From Lunularia cruciata (taxonomy: Eukaryota; Streptophyta; Marchantiopsida; Lunulariales; Lunulariaceae): a stretch of DNA of 64,000 nucleotides. Below the pieces are notes generated by a model that worked only from the letters and a program-made list of their open reading frames with translations, did no database searches and had not been told where the DNA came from. Positions 12,470 through 23,989 of this stretch are shown here, piece by piece (position 1 is the first letter of the stretch; every line of letters begins with the position of its first letter). Where the stretch lies: positions 18,357,001 to 18,421,000 of the forward strand of contig OX419758.1 of assembly GCA_948567375.1 (NCBI GenBank), written 5' to 3'. Position numbers and translations under genes: made by a program.

Positions 12470-12890
12470 GGTTGACATCTGCTCCTATTTTGGGGAGACC
12501 GATTAGAGGACAACCATTTAAGGTTCATATTGATTGGAGTATGTTGGGGCTTGGAGCAATGCTTACCCAACATGATGATGAGGGGAAGAAGTTTGTGGTG
12601 GCCTATGCTAGTCACTCCAACAATTCAGCGGAGGCAAAGTATAGTTCATATGAGAGAGAGTGCTTGGCATAGTTTGGGCAGTAGCACATTTTTTATATTA
12701 TCTATTTTGTAACTCCTTTACTCTCATCATTGATCATCAACTATTGAAGTGGTTGATGGAGTCTGACAAGCTTTCAGGGAAGCTTGCACAATGGGCTTTG
12801 ATTTTATAAGAGTATGATTTCACAATTATTCATAGACCTAAAGTGGTGAACCGTGATGCATATGGGTTGAGTAGAAACCCATGTCCCAGC
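12470..12890 (+). pseudogene. RNase H domain, Ty3/gypsy
   Basis: Frame 12274-12672 ends with the typical RNase H start: HIDWS (DAS in the family), GLGAMLTQHD, FVVAYAS and YSSYERECLA. After a frameshift at about 12668 the reading resumes with IDHQLLKWL, a GKLAQWAL stretch, a TAA where Gln is expected, and EYDFTIIHRP near 12840. This covers the whole RH and connection region, inactivated by the shift and stop. Confidence 0.8.
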
Positions 12891-13199
12891 CAACAAGATC
12901 AGACTGAAGTATGCTCGCATGGTGACTCAGATGAGGAGATGGTGCCAGGTGAGCATGCATTTGCCTTTTTGTGTATATTTTTTGAGACTTTGGTGATATC
13001 TCTCTCAACACATACACAAAGAGTTATTGAGGTCACAAACCCAAAGAGTGAAGATATTAGTACAGTCCCGCAAGACATTCATGATGATGTCTTAATATGT
13101 ACTATCTTTGCACTGGTGTTGTGGGTGGCATAGTTGGGGCCAAGGAGAGAGATTGTGTTCTTCAGCAAGCCAGACGGTTCAGATTGGAGGGTAGACACC

Positions 13200-13990
13200 T
13201 TTTGCATGTATGGGAGGATGGTAGAGTGAGAGTAGTGCCACTTCCATCTCAGAGACTACTGTTGATTTGTCATGCTCATGAGGAGCTAGGACATTTTGGA
13301 GTAAGGCGTACATATAGCTTACTCCAGAGTCATTATTGGTGGCACGGTATGTAGACTGATGTATAGTAGTTTGTTGCCAGATGTGTGGTTTGTGACCGAG
13401 TTAGAGCATCATTAAATGCTCCTATGCCACATTTGCACCCATTACCTATCATGGGATTGGGTTACCATTGGAGTTTGGACTTTGTAAGACCTTTACCATT
13501 GACCGTGAGACATCATCGGTATGTTTTGGTGATGGTGGAGCACTTCTCCAAGTGGATTGAGTTGGTAGCACTTCCTAACAAGTCCAATGAAGGGACAGAT
13601 TATTTGTTCCTAGACCGGGTTCTTAGTCCTTTTGGTGCACCAACTAACGTTTTGATTGATCAAGGTATAGAGTTTTTGGGAGAGTTTTAGGTCTTGTGTG
13701 ACAAGGCTTTGATTAATCATTGTATTACCTCTTGAGATCACCCTAAGGCAGATAGCTCAGTAGAGAGAGCAGTTCAGATGGTGAAGATAGGATTGTGAAA
13801 GTATGGTTTGCAGAGAGGCCACTTGGGAGATTGGGATCTTCAGTTACCTTGGTTAGCCATGGGTTATTGGTTCAGCCGGCAAGCCTCCTTAGCATCCTTC
13901 TCTCCTTACTTTCTACTTTATGGATGAGATCCAGATTTACCTATAGCTAATCATCAAGATGCTACTATAGTTTTGGACTTGGATGATCTA
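13200..13990 (+). pseudogene. Integrase domain, Ty3/gypsy
   Basis: An HHCC zinc-binding part is visible (HAHEELGHFGVRRT near 13270, YWWHGM, then CVVC at about 13382). The catalytic core follows, with Asp at 13478-13480 (SLDF), Asp at 13658-13660 (LIDQGIEF) and Glu near 13763 (SSVERAVQ). Stops at about 13354-13372, 13689 and 13734 break the frame. The enzyme would insert element cDNA into the genome; this copy cannot. Confidence 0.82.
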
Positions 13991-14159
13991 GATGTATGGA
14001 TGAGCGTATGTTCTCAACAAGCATAGATCTTTCAGAGAGTGATACCAATGGCCTTTGAGAACTTGGCAATTGCTCAGTATAGAGATACTTTATGTTATGC
14101 TACCATTCAAGGAGGAAGTTATAGACCCTCAATCTGTCTATTCCGTTCAAGAGATTATG

Positions 14160-14516
14160 TATATCTATAGTAGATAGCACCAATAACACTTGATGTTTTG
14201 ACAAGCCTCACTATCTTGAGAGTGCATGAGGTTTTGCCATTCGGATTCCTTGTGTTGGAAGGACGTGATGGTGTTGTTTGGAAGGATCATGTGCGCAATT
14301 GTGCACCATGCCACCTCCCAAACATTGATGGTACTATGGACCCAAGCTTGGCACTTGTACGTCCAAGCTTGAGGTGTATGTTATGTGGCTCTTCTAGTGG
14401 AGCTACTACTATGTTAGTGTGTGATAGCTATTTGAGAGGATTGCATATGGCATGTATAACTCCTCCCTTCACGGTGGTTCCTCAAAGATAGTGGTTATGT
14501 CCTAGATGTACTTGAC
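14160..14516 (+). pseudogene. Integrase C-terminal extension with PHD-finger-like motif
   Basis: Downstream of the integrase core is a tail ending APCHLPN (near 14310). It is followed by a Cys/His pattern from 14375 to 14509: C-x2-C, then MLVCD-S-Y, RGLH, AC, PPF..VP, a TAG, W and CPRC. This matches the C4HC3 spacing of a PHD finger, with one ligand Cys changed to Tyr and a stop just before the conserved Trp. PHD fingers bind histone tails, and in an integrase could steer insertion. That role is inference. Confidence 0.62.
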
Positions 14517-14584
14517 CTATAGCTAGTTCATTCTTATATGGTATAGATTGCAAACATGCAACTAACAATGGGGCTCCATAGCAC

Positions 14585-14890
14585 CGGTGTTGAGAGGTGC
14601 TAGGAGGCACTAGGGGGTTGTTCCAAGATAGGAAAAACAAGGAGGCATGGGGAAGGGCTGGGGGCCGTTGGGAGGCACTCCGGGTCAAGAAAATAGAGGG
14701 AGGCACGGGAGAGTGCTGGGGGCCACTAGGAGGTGTTCCAGAACAAGAAAACAAAGGGAAGTGCAGGGGTGCAAGAGGCACGTGGAGCGTTGGGAGGCAC
14801 TTCGGGACAGAAAAATAGGGAGGTGTGGGGGAAGGGGGCACTAAGGGCGCTGCATGGCAAAGAAAAACAAGGAGGCGGTGCTGAGTGGTG
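14585..14890. repeat. G-rich minisatellite, about five degenerate units of 55-60 bp
   Basis: Repeated words are 'gggaggcact', 'gctgggggccg' and 'aagaaaaacaaggaggc'. The plus strand is strongly G-rich with many runs of three to six G. The long open frames on both strands here come from the repeat composition and are not genes. It lies directly after the last recognisable part of the retroelement. Confidence 0.8.
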
Positions 14891-14899
14891 TTGGTTGGT

Positions 14900-16310
14900 G
14901 CTTGGGGATAGGGCAAGGGTTTAGGGTTTTGCATTTGGAGCCACTGCAAGCCGTTGGGTGGCACCCGTAGGTGCTAAACATTGATGCTACATTGTCATAG
15001 AAAAAATTCAATAACTCTTGAAAACTAAAGCAAACATGTAGCAAAAATCTGAGGAATGCAAGATAAGTACCTCAGGATATGGATAATGCAGTCCAAGTGT
15101 GATTTTGAGGCTGATTACATCAAGATCAACCTCCTTGATTTTGGCCACCAATGTTCAAATTTGATATTTGTCCATCCAGCACCATTTGATGAAGTTTGCG
15201 GGGTGTTGAATGGTGTGGAAACCTATAAGCCAATCTTCTTCTTGAGTATTCCTCATGTCTTCACCGTCAACAATCTTCTCATAGCCCCAGATTTCTGCCA
15301 TGAAGAATACTAGAAATGTAGGACTGAAATGGAAGAATGGCTCCCAAACCTCTCTTGAACCCTTCAACTTAGCCCCAAATCCAGGTCCGAAAAGCACAAT
15401 CTTGAAACTGGTCTCAAAATGGACTGTCTAAACCGACCCCACCACAAAGTTGAACCTCTCAAACCTCATTGTTCTGCACTTGTTGAGACCTCAAAATGGT
15501 GTATTCAAAACTTTTGAGAAACCTTTGAAACTTTTGAATTCTTAAACTTTTCAAAATTCACTAAGCTGAATCGCTCTTGAACTTCCAAAAATGCTCAAAT
15601 TTAAAATTTACCTACAAGGATAGGGTTAATATAGTACCCATCTCACATGTCACAAATTATTCATATGAATTGGTCTCACTAAATCAGTATTTCATGAAGA
15701 AGAACCACAGTTTGATGAGAAAATATACAAATCACGAGCGGCAACATGCGTCATGCCACCTCGCAAACCAGTGCACCCTACAAGTCGCCAACCAAGTGCC
15801 TCCTAGCATATATGGGTGAGCGTCAACCGAGTGGCTCCCAATGCCTCCCAGCATCTACGGGTGAGCATCAACCAGCACCACCCCCTACCAACCACCATGC
15901 CAAAATACACCAACGTCCCTAGCGCCATCTTGTGACTCTTTGAGCATCAGCGAATGCCATTTAGTGACTTCCAATGTTTTGGGTATCATTGACAAGTACC
16001 CAACAACTTAGAGTGTACACTGGGCTGGGCTTCATGTGTCCGTGTTCTTTGCATTCTTATTTCAGATCCGAGAACAAAATAATTTTTGAAATCTTGGAGT
16101 TTGTCAAGGCAGCAACATATGAAGATGTTTTTAAAACTATAGAAGAAATACAACATATGAAAAGATATGAAGATGTTTCTTAAACTGTAGAAGCAATACA
16201 CAACTCATTGCTCATTATGTACAAAATATGCAAAATTACAAGAATGATATTTTTATTGTATTGAAACATGATCTCATTTCATTCCAATATATGATTCACA
16301 TGATGAGCGA
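14900..16310. other. No recognisable gene
   Basis: A 1.4-kb stretch with short frames only. A loose repetition of 'gggtgagc-tcaac' and 'cctccca' words occurs at 15780-15900, and a duplicated 'atatgaagatgtttttaaac' word at 16118-16185. No domain was recognised on either strand. Confidence 0.5.
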
Positions 16311-16317
16311 GGCATTG

Positions 16318-17410
16318 TTACATCACCCGAGACCTACTTTTTTCTCTACCAAGCTCTATTCCATTAAAAGTCATATCTGAATCTATTTGAGTTTCCTCTA
16401 TAAATCCACCATCGTCCTCTGACCAAATGTCACACCTATTGATTAAGTAGTAAATATATAAAATAATACAAAGTGAAACACACTTTAACAAATATGCATT
16501 TCTATTATTGTCTTTAAGTTGCACGTTAAGCTCACAAAGAGAATGCCATCTAGCTTTCAATACTCCTATACAATGCTCATTTATCGCCCTTGCCTTTGCC
16601 AAATATTTATTGAATTCTTGCTTGTCCTGGGTTTGGGCCTCCTTTAATGTAGGGACAAGGTGATGCATGGGTACATAACCAGAATCACCTAAAAGGTACT
16701 CTTTGGCACCAAAGCTATGGCACCCCACTCTTTGGTTAAAATCTTTCCAGAGTGATGATTTATTCAAACAAGTCATGTCATGACATGATCTAAGCATTCC
16801 TTCCTATAAACAAACCATCCACAAACCTTTAATATTTTCATGCAATAATACAATCATGTGAATTTACAAAGAAGAGCACCAATGCTAATAAACACTAATA
16901 AGCGAAACGCTGCTAATAAACAAAACAAAGAAAAAACAAAATATGAAACATTTACCTGCCATAAAATGTATAATTTTTCTTTTATTGTGCAAATCACTCA
17001 ACAATTTACGGAATAGGAGCCTTTCTGCTGAAATATATTTCTCCATCCTCTACGGGTCAAGTTGTAAGAGGAAACAAGTTCCATCTATCAAACCAACACA
17101 ATGAGGGAAACTTTTTTGTGCAAAAAGATGGATATCCTTCTCCTTTCCTCATGCTCAGGCCATGCAACTTGACTCCTCATCAAATCAAATATGGCTGTCA
17201 TAACCCGGTCAGTAATGGCAATAGTTGAACCTACACTAATGCCCCAAATTTTTAACCCCCTTGCAACACATGCTCCATTACCTTGATGCCCAAATCTATT
17301 GGGAGCTAGAGCTACTTGGAGCCACATTGGTGTTTGCTCCCATTGGTAGGTCTTCTCAAAACTAGGATGTGTTCTAATCAAATCTACCAAGGTTGAAAGA
17401 ATTAACATCC
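16318..17410 (-). pseudogene. PIF/Harbinger transposase, decayed
   Basis: Minus strand, reading from 17410 down. A 106-codon frame has the N-terminal helical region typical of the family (MWLQVALAPNRFG, then GISVGSTIAITDRV). A shifted frame carries FPHCVGLIDGT near 17100-17079 with the first catalytic Asp. The last frame (16797-16318) has YLLGDSGY (second Asp, about 16690-16670), F-N-K-Y-L-A-KARAINEH (the Glu) and LKARWHSL. The DDE triad is thus all present, but in three frames with stops between. These enzymes cut and paste elements with 3-bp target duplications. Terminal repeats and the companion Myb-like gene were not found. Confidence 0.82.
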
Positions 17411-17479
17411 ATTCTAATAATTTGTCAAAAAGCCTTTGGCTCTATATTTCTAAAATACTTTATCAAAAAAATTTTACTA

Positions 17480-18270
17480 CAAGGATAAGTTACTCTGAGG
17501 TTCCATGTATCTATGCTTATGTACAAACTCCCATCCACTAATAAAAAATTCTAGCATATCTATATCAAGTTCTCCATCTTCATCTTCTAGTCTTTGCGTC
17601 AAGATCTCCAAATCTAATTTATACACCATTGTATGCACTTCCTTATGTTTTGAGTTAATTCTCCTATCTGCATGTTATACTAGACTTTGCCATCCTCTAT
17701 TGTTCTATTACCAAAAATAACTCTACCCTCCTCGATTCTTTAATCACCAAAAATAACACTTGATCGTGCATGCTCTACTCTTCTCACTTCAGAGATAGAT
17801 GGTACCTGCACAATGAACAAGGTCTGCAATATAAAATTACATTCCAAACTAGTTTTTAAATAATGAAATTGAAAATCTTCAAACTCAGGAGATAAGAATT
17901 ACATTTCAAACTTGAGAGATAGGAATTACATTTCGAGAGATTTACATTCATAATGAGATTGAAAATCTTTTCACCTTCACACAACCCAATGAAAAAGGTC
18001 TGCCATATAAAAATTACATTCCGAACTAGTTTTTAAGTAATGAAATTGAGAATCTTCAAACTAGACAGATAAGAATTCCATTTTGAAAGATTTACATTCC
18101 TAATGAGATTGTGAATCTTTGCACCTTCATACAATCCACACTAATCTCTAAACTTCAACAAAATTCCCTCTCCCTCTTCTCACAACAAGCATTAATCTTC
18201 TCCTATTTTGGGTCAATTTTCTCCCTCTTGCCCTCTTGTGCTGTTCATCATCTCGTTCTATGCATCAATT
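17480..18270. other. No recognisable gene; pyrimidine-rich plus strand
   Basis: Rich in TCT/CTT on the plus strand with repeated 'aatgaaattgaaaatcttcaaact' type words (compare 17866-17890 with 18040-18062). Probably the rest of the Harbinger insertion region or old non-coding sequence. No domain seen. Confidence 0.45.
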
Positions 18271-18271
18271 T

Positions 18272-18455
18272 TCTGCATCAATTTTCTCCTTCTCGTCCTC
18301 TTCTATGATTCATCTTGTTCACTCATACATCACCTATCGTTGTGACCCCGCCTATCTTCAATTTTCTACATCAATTTTTTCCTTCTCGTCCTCTCATGCG
18401 GTTCATCTCATTCTCTAGCACGTCACCTATTGTTGTGACCCCACCTATCTTTGTG
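18272..18455. repeat. Tandem duplication, 93 bp x 2
   Basis: Units start at 18272 and 18365; both contain 'ccttctcgtcctc', 'gttcatct' or close variants, and 'gtgaccccgcctatctt'. Divergence of about 15% suggests moderate age. Confidence 0.8.
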
Positions 18456-18656
18456 CTATCTTAGTGGGCCCTTCCGGCAGCCACCCTTTTCACCCTAATC
18501 TAATGTACCCACTTTATTAACCCTAATGTGCAATTAATGCATTATGGAGTGACAACGGTTAACTAGGTATCCCTTATTTTATACAAACCACCTATTATGG
18601 AGTTTGCTAATAATAAAGAACTTGATCGGAACTCCGTAGTCCGACCTTTTCCTCTT

Positions 18657-18866
18657 CCTACCCGAACACGTATCAATTTAGTCAACGCTTCATAATAAAT
18701 TATAAGGAAATATATGGGGCTTTGTAAAACTATTACTGAACCACTAGTGCACAAAGTCCATCCTACCCGAACACGTATCAATTTAGTCAACGCTTCATAA
18801 TAAATTATAAGGAAATATACGGAGCTTTGTAAAACTATTACTGAACCCCTAGTGCATAAAGTCCAT
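18657..18866. repeat. Tandem duplication, 105 bp x 2
   Basis: Units start with CCTACCCGAACACG at 18657 and 18762 and differ at only a few positions. Because 105 is a multiple of three, the duplication generates a spurious minus-strand frame of 102 codons with a 35-residue repeat. That frame is not a gene. Confidence 0.92.
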
Positions 18867-19080
18867 GCCATTTCTAGAGTTTTATTTAATAAGTTTTTTA
18901 AATTGAGTTGGATTAAAGTCTGCTCCTTTTCTAGGGTTTAAGTTGATATGTTTTTAAAACTGAGCTACGTTTAATTATACACCTTTGTAGATCTCCGTTA
19001 ATAAGTTTTTAGAATTGAATTGCAGTAAATTCTTTATCTTTTAGGATTTTAATATTTTATGTTTTGAGAATGAAATCCGT
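18845..19080. repeat. Duplicated intergenic block, copy A
   Basis: Matches 45050-45275, beginning 'tagtgcataaagtccatgcc' and running through 'gtttaagttgatatgttttt' to 'ttttgagaatg'. At 45050 it is about 500 bp downstream of the HNL gene, so copy A is displaced HNL-locus flank. Non-coding. Confidence 0.85.
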
Positions 19081-19086
19081 CTCTCC

Positions 19087-20990
19087 AACCTGCACTAAGA
19101 TAGGCAACATTCTGCAGAGTGACTGATTGCCTTGGGACTTGGGAATGAGTATCAGACTTTGACATTCCTCAAGAGCTTAAACTCTGATGCTACGAGTATA
19201 TACTAAACGGTAATCAACACTGCCTATCGCCTAAGTATGGTATAATCCTGCTTCCTTTGAAGAGGGTAAAGACGTATACAAGTGACTTATTGATATGTCG
19301 GTGTATATCACAAAGCTCAGGCCATTATTCGGGCACAGAGTAAACTGAAAGTAAACCGGCGTGAATCCTGACGAAAGACTATTTACAGCCAATTGCAACC
19401 TACTCAGGAGTGAAGTCCCAGGGTTGAAAACCATCGCCCAAGGGCAGCTTTGGAAGGATCTCCAAAATTTGGTTTTCAGCACTTTCACTGTGGTACACGC
19501 AATTGATCTCAGGTGCTTGACGCAAGTCTTCAAGGAAAACAAAAGTGTTGAAACTTCCCTTGCAGTCACAAACTTATTCTGAGTTAACCAGTCCCCGAGA
19601 CTCCAGCACCCACCAGTTGCTTTGCAGCAATACACAACCAGAGTTAACCTGTGCCTAAGAAACATTCATATTGAAGCTGTTCACAGAACACACGATGCCA
19701 AATAAATGTAAACATGCTTCGTGCACGATTCTACCTTTGAGGTGTAAGTCTTCTAAAGCCAAGCAGCGTCTTCAGGCAAGTGAAAAAAAAGACAGATAAA
19801 TATATAAAAAAAATAATTCGTATGGAATTAGTCGTATTGCTGCAGAGAGTACATGCTGCTATTTTGAGCAAGATTTACAGAGGTTATTGTCCATACTATT
19901 CTATTTTAAGAAGAATTAGAGAAGTTAAAAGCAACCAGGAGACTGACTTTGTAAAATATATTGTAAGGGTGTATGTGATTTCTCGGTCCAGCTCCAAAAA
20001 AAGTACTTGCTTCAGAGTATGATTGTCACGAAAGCACTGCCAGATGTTGAGGAAGGTCATATTCAGCTGTTTATTTTGTTGAAGTTGTAACCACAAATCT
20101 TTCAATCTTTCCTAACCAAGTTGAATAGACTGATTCACGTGTAATGTCCATTTCTCTGTCTTCAACTGTGATCAGATGTACTTGCACAGCGAAAAGATGA
20201 TGAGCAACTACGGTTTAGTTGTTCAGATTAACAAGGATCCAAACAGTGGACTTACACAATATATACCTTTCTTCTGACAATACCTATATTAGGTTGCGTT
20301 AGGACAGTACACTATAACCAAAGGTTGATAAAAACCTCTCGAGTTCATTGCTGCCATTCCAAAGTTTGCGGTGACTCCAAACCCGATAGATAGTAGTCAT
20401 GCACCATTCTCTCTTTATCGTCTTTACTGATACAAAGCAGAACAGCTCTTTCATCTACAGGGTTGCGTGAGTTATCAATTGTCACAAGTATCCTGCAGTT
20501 GATAGGCTTTTCTAAACGGATCACTTCTCATTCTTGGGTACACTTCACTTCACATGTACGCTTCCCTCCGACTGTCACCTTGTTCGTGTGTGACTTCTTA
20601 TGGTGGCAGGTTTGTTTGAATATTCCCTTAAATGTTTTCCTATCGATAAGTGGTCTAGAAACGCTTCAGCAATTAACTTAAGTAGTAGGCATGAAGGTAC
20701 ATAGACACTACTAATCGTTGAACATATTATTCCAAAGTAACTTGGTCTGCTTTCGGGAACTAAACAATAATCGATTGCATTCAAGTAAAATCAAGAGATT
20801 ATTCCTCTAACAATGTTTTATATCACAATCAGTTTTCCCAAAACATTTGTGACAAGATGATCATTAATATTTCTAAATTTACCGACTGAACTGAACTGTA
20901 AAGAATGTAAGAATGACACCAGAAGTAGATATAAATACTTCTGCTTTGGGTTTTAGAACATGAGAGCAGAAGCAGTTCGAAGCACGGGGG
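19087..20990. repeat. Duplicated module B, copy 1
   Basis: Closely similar (roughly 90%) to 46591-48525 in the same orientation, starting 'aacctgcactaagatagg' and ending near 'gagcagaagcagttcgaag'. It carries minus-strand exon remnants described separately. A shorter third copy is at 23990-25030. Confidence 0.9.
19380..20640 (-). pseudogene. Unidentified multi-exon gene remnant, copy 1
   Basis: Minus-strand coding-like segments: about 20640-20340 (with VRLEKPIN-type and ILVTIDNSRNPVDE strings), 20160-19896 (WLQLQQNK, LFLELDREIT) and 19650-19380 (CWSLGDWL, ILPKLPLGDGFQP). Conservative changes against the copy at 46900-48200 suggest these were exons of one gene. Stops, such as one in the CTQE stretch, disable it. 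I do not recognise the family. Confidence 0.45.
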
Positions 20991-20999
20991 ATCCTGAAC

Positions 21000-21740
21000 G
21001 GGGGATCCTGTACCAAGGCTCGAACAAACCTGTGAATGAGATCGTAAAATTTAGGAGCTGAAATTACCAGTTGAACATGTCTGCGGGCTCACATGGGTAT
21101 TCTCTATTGTGTCCAGGTTGCTGCGTCAGCAGACAACACTCTTCCAGAACAATTCGAACTGGTCGTTGAGAATGAGAACATCGCCAAGTGCTGATCTGAA
21201 CTGGTATGTGGGAGAGAATGCTGTCTCAGAGACTACTTCATCTGCAGTGGCGGAGCGAGTCGTGAAGTTCCTAGGAGCATAATTGTACCACCATGGTTAA
21301 CAAAATATTATGACATTTGAGAACTTGGGATGACGATTCCATACATTTTAGTTTTGGTGGTACCAGACATGTACAGATTTTATTCACTTGTGCCAATCGC
21401 ACATTAATGCGAGATGAAAAGCAGTTCGAATTTCTGAAACAGTTGGCTGTCAGTTGCTCTGGGTGGTATCTTTTGATCTGTAAATGCCTCTGGAACGGGT
21501 CATATACTTTGGAAAGGACTAAACGGAACTGTGCTTCTTGAGCTACTTAGATGAGAAGTATTCTATGGAATATCTCCTAAAACTCTCCACTAACAAGGCT
21601 TGTGTGTTGTCGGATGGACCCATGGAAAACTGGATAGTCAGTTTGGATACGGGAAGAAACATTCATAAAATCGATTGCACCATTCCTGGACCATTGTATC
21701 AAACTGAGAAACTCAAGAGATAGTTTTTAATTCTCTATTC
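21000..21740 (+). other. Unclassified segment with short coding-like frames
   Basis: Two consecutive frames (21317-21541 and 21538-21723) overlap at a stop. The second ends with a coding-looking tail (VSLDTGRNIHKIDC, then PGPLYQTEKLKR). No copy exists elsewhere in the window, unlike its neighbours, and no family was recognised. It could be the 3' part of a displaced host gene. Confidence 0.3.
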
Positions 21741-21744
21741 CGAA

Positions 21745-22950
21745 ATCCAGCACATATTATTGCGGTTTCCTGCGAGAATGAAATCCGTTGACTCACGAAT
21801 GAGCCAGGTTCTCAAGGCCATGGATCCCCGAGGAATGTGAGAAATTTCTACTCACTCAATTCACGTGCAATCTTGCTCTAAGATTGATCATTAAAATCGA
21901 TTAAAATCCTTTTGGTTACTCATCATCTCCCGACAACAATATTAAGTCACTCACCGGTTTCTCTCCAAATGTCTGTACCAATACATACACGTCCCTGTAT
22001 TGACACAAACTCAATCACAGCATACTCTTTGAGAACCCAACCCAGAATTTGTATCATCTGCGATCGTAACCGTGAGACGAGATACGGGCCACAGAGCCGC
22101 CGCTCTAGCTCAAACGCAGTCGCGCAGAATGGGATCCGATCGACATGTATTGGTAGTGGTCGAGTTCGATGAGTATTTGTGGATCTCGACGTTGTTAAGG
22201 AGCCAGCCCTCAACAGTGTCGCCACTGTAAGAAGTATTCATTCTTTAAAGGCTTCTCTCACAATCTGATCTATACAATCATCCATACGGATAGTTGTACA
22301 GGTTATGTGCAATGATACGACGTCATTCACTACAGGCTCTTCCTCAACTACTCAGCCTATCAAGTAGTCAATACATGTGTAGTTAAACCAGGAAAACTGC
22401 CAGAATCCACTGAAGAGAAGAGCATATACCATATAAGATTATTCAAGGCCAACGAACAGTGACAGTTTAGAAACTCTCTGCTTCCAAGTTTAGAAACTGT
22501 AAACTTCCTTCATTGTGAGATAAGAGTGTGATATGATACAAAATTATGATACGCAACAAAACTGGGGGGTACTGCATACGGTGCTTACGCAAAATGTGCG
22601 GACTTGGTCCACAACAACGGGAGCCTAAATCATCAACTGTTCCTCGTACTTCAACATAGGACCTCCTAGTATTTTATTTCCTTTGCTTGATGGGGTCTTA
22701 CCATCCTTCATTTTTCCTACTCGGTCGCCTTTTTTCGTATTTTATTTCTAGATCAGAACGAACTACAGTCATTTGCAATTGCGATTGTGAGATGTCAATA
22801 GGTGCTGAAAGTGCCGAGCACCCCCTTCGTCTCATGGCCTTGCTGACCGAGCTCAAGTTTGAGGGTCCAGTTGAAGTCGTGCACAATGGAATCCGCTCGA
22901 CATGTATTGATAGTCGAGTTCCATTAGGATTTGAGAAACGCAAATTCCAA
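21745..22950. repeat. Displaced copy of HNL upstream region
   Basis: Aligns with 38880-39830, the region in front of the HNL gene. Shared words include 'gcgagaat-aaat-cgttga', 'gacttggtcc', 'ctaaatcatcaa', 'atttgcaa-tgcgattgtgaga' and 'tcaagtttgagg'. A short stretch is present twice within it (21990-22200 and 22690-22930). The similarity stops before the first HNL exon, and module-B type sequence follows. Non-coding promoter debris. Confidence 0.7.
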
Positions 22951-23089
22951 ATTCTGAGCTTACAGTTCCATACATTTTTTATCACGGATTTAATTGGTAC
23001 TATATTCCGCTGCTTCGTAAAATATATTGTTCAACCGTGAAAATAGTAATATGCTTCAATATGCTGTAAATCGTGTTATGCAAGTCAAA

Positions 23090-23580
23090 TTCCTCAACTA
23101 AAAGGACGGTATTTATTAAGAATATTTCAGCATCTTAGGAGTGTTTTAATTTCTCATGAAAATAAAACTCCATGTATGGATCTTCCTATTGCAGGAATAT
23201 TTTATTTTCTTGAATTTTGGATTATAATTTATCACAAGGGAGAGAAGGAGTTGTAAATAAAAATGAATTGCATGGCATATTTACTTATAATTTTCCTTTG
23301 ATTTGTGAATATTCCCTCCTTGAACTTCAAACAACTGCAGTTCAGTATATTTACAGCATTTTAGGGTACTTTTCTGTTAATGATAATAAATTTTATATCT
23401 ATTCTCTTCAGCAATTAAAATGCATATAACAGGTGACCGTGTGTTCAAATAAGACATGATTTGAATTACTACCATTTATCAATTATCCCTTGTGAAATAT
23501 ATAATTTTATAAACTGTTCTATGTGTTCACCTGTCATTGAAGAACGATGATGCAGTCGAGCTAATTATTATGATCAAAGG
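23090..23580. repeat. Duplicated intergenic block 2, copy A
   Basis: Similar to 45480-45905: 'gtcaaattcctcaacta', a 'tttattttcttgaattt' stretch and an 'atcaattatcccttgtgaa' stretch are shared with drift. AT-rich, non-coding. Confidence 0.7.
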
Positions 23581-23989
23581 TTCTAGTCTAAGAGATCCAA
23601 TCCCTTTAAGCAACTCAATCTTTGACTCCAAGTCCGTTGGGACCAAGTTTACAATTGATTAAATACTTCTAATTTTGGTTGATGCTATACGTGGTTAAGG
23701 TGGAAAGATACTAACTTGAAACAGCTCTCTAAATAAACATCTCCAAGTCCTTTAAGGACAAGAAGCATCTTCAGGCAATGGGAGAAAGATGTTCTAAAGC
23801 GAAAGTGCATTTTTCTCGTTTAACACATATAAAACACATATCCTCACGAAAATTGGGGTAAAGAGGAGGAGGGGCAGGATTTATATGCAGGTTGTTTCAT
23901 TAAATTCCGGTATACAATGAGTAATTGATTCGTATGCTTTTGCCGCTGGTGGTACATTATACTGTTTCGGATGGTGATGGAATACAAAT

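Larger units (their letters stand above)
6709..14520 (+). mobile_element. Decayed Ty3/gypsy LTR retrotransposon
   Basis: On the plus strand, in the Ty3/gypsy order: LTR, gag with zinc knuckle (8389-8427), aspartic protease (DSG at 9435-9443), reverse transcriptase (YIDD at 12085-12096), RNase H (to about 12890), integrase (HHCC near 13270-13400, then DDE) and a PHD-like finger (14375-14509). Every domain is cut by stops or frameshifts. No 3' LTR was found after 14520, where a minisatellite begins, so the element is truncated or rearranged. Many of the stops are TAG where CAG is expected, which fits cytosine deamination in methylated DNA. Confidence 0.9.

Noticed and set aside
14482-14964. Minus-strand Pro/Leu-rich frame of 160 codons
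   Set aside because: It runs through the G-rich minisatellite; length and composition are explained by the repeat.
18563-18871. Minus-strand frame with a 35-residue repeat
   Set aside because: A by-product of a 105-bp tandem duplication that happens to keep frame; no coding signal.
22687-23040. Plus-strand frame of 117 codons
   Set aside because: It lies across a displaced copy of the HNL upstream region, and the matching sequence at 39600-39830 has no such frame.
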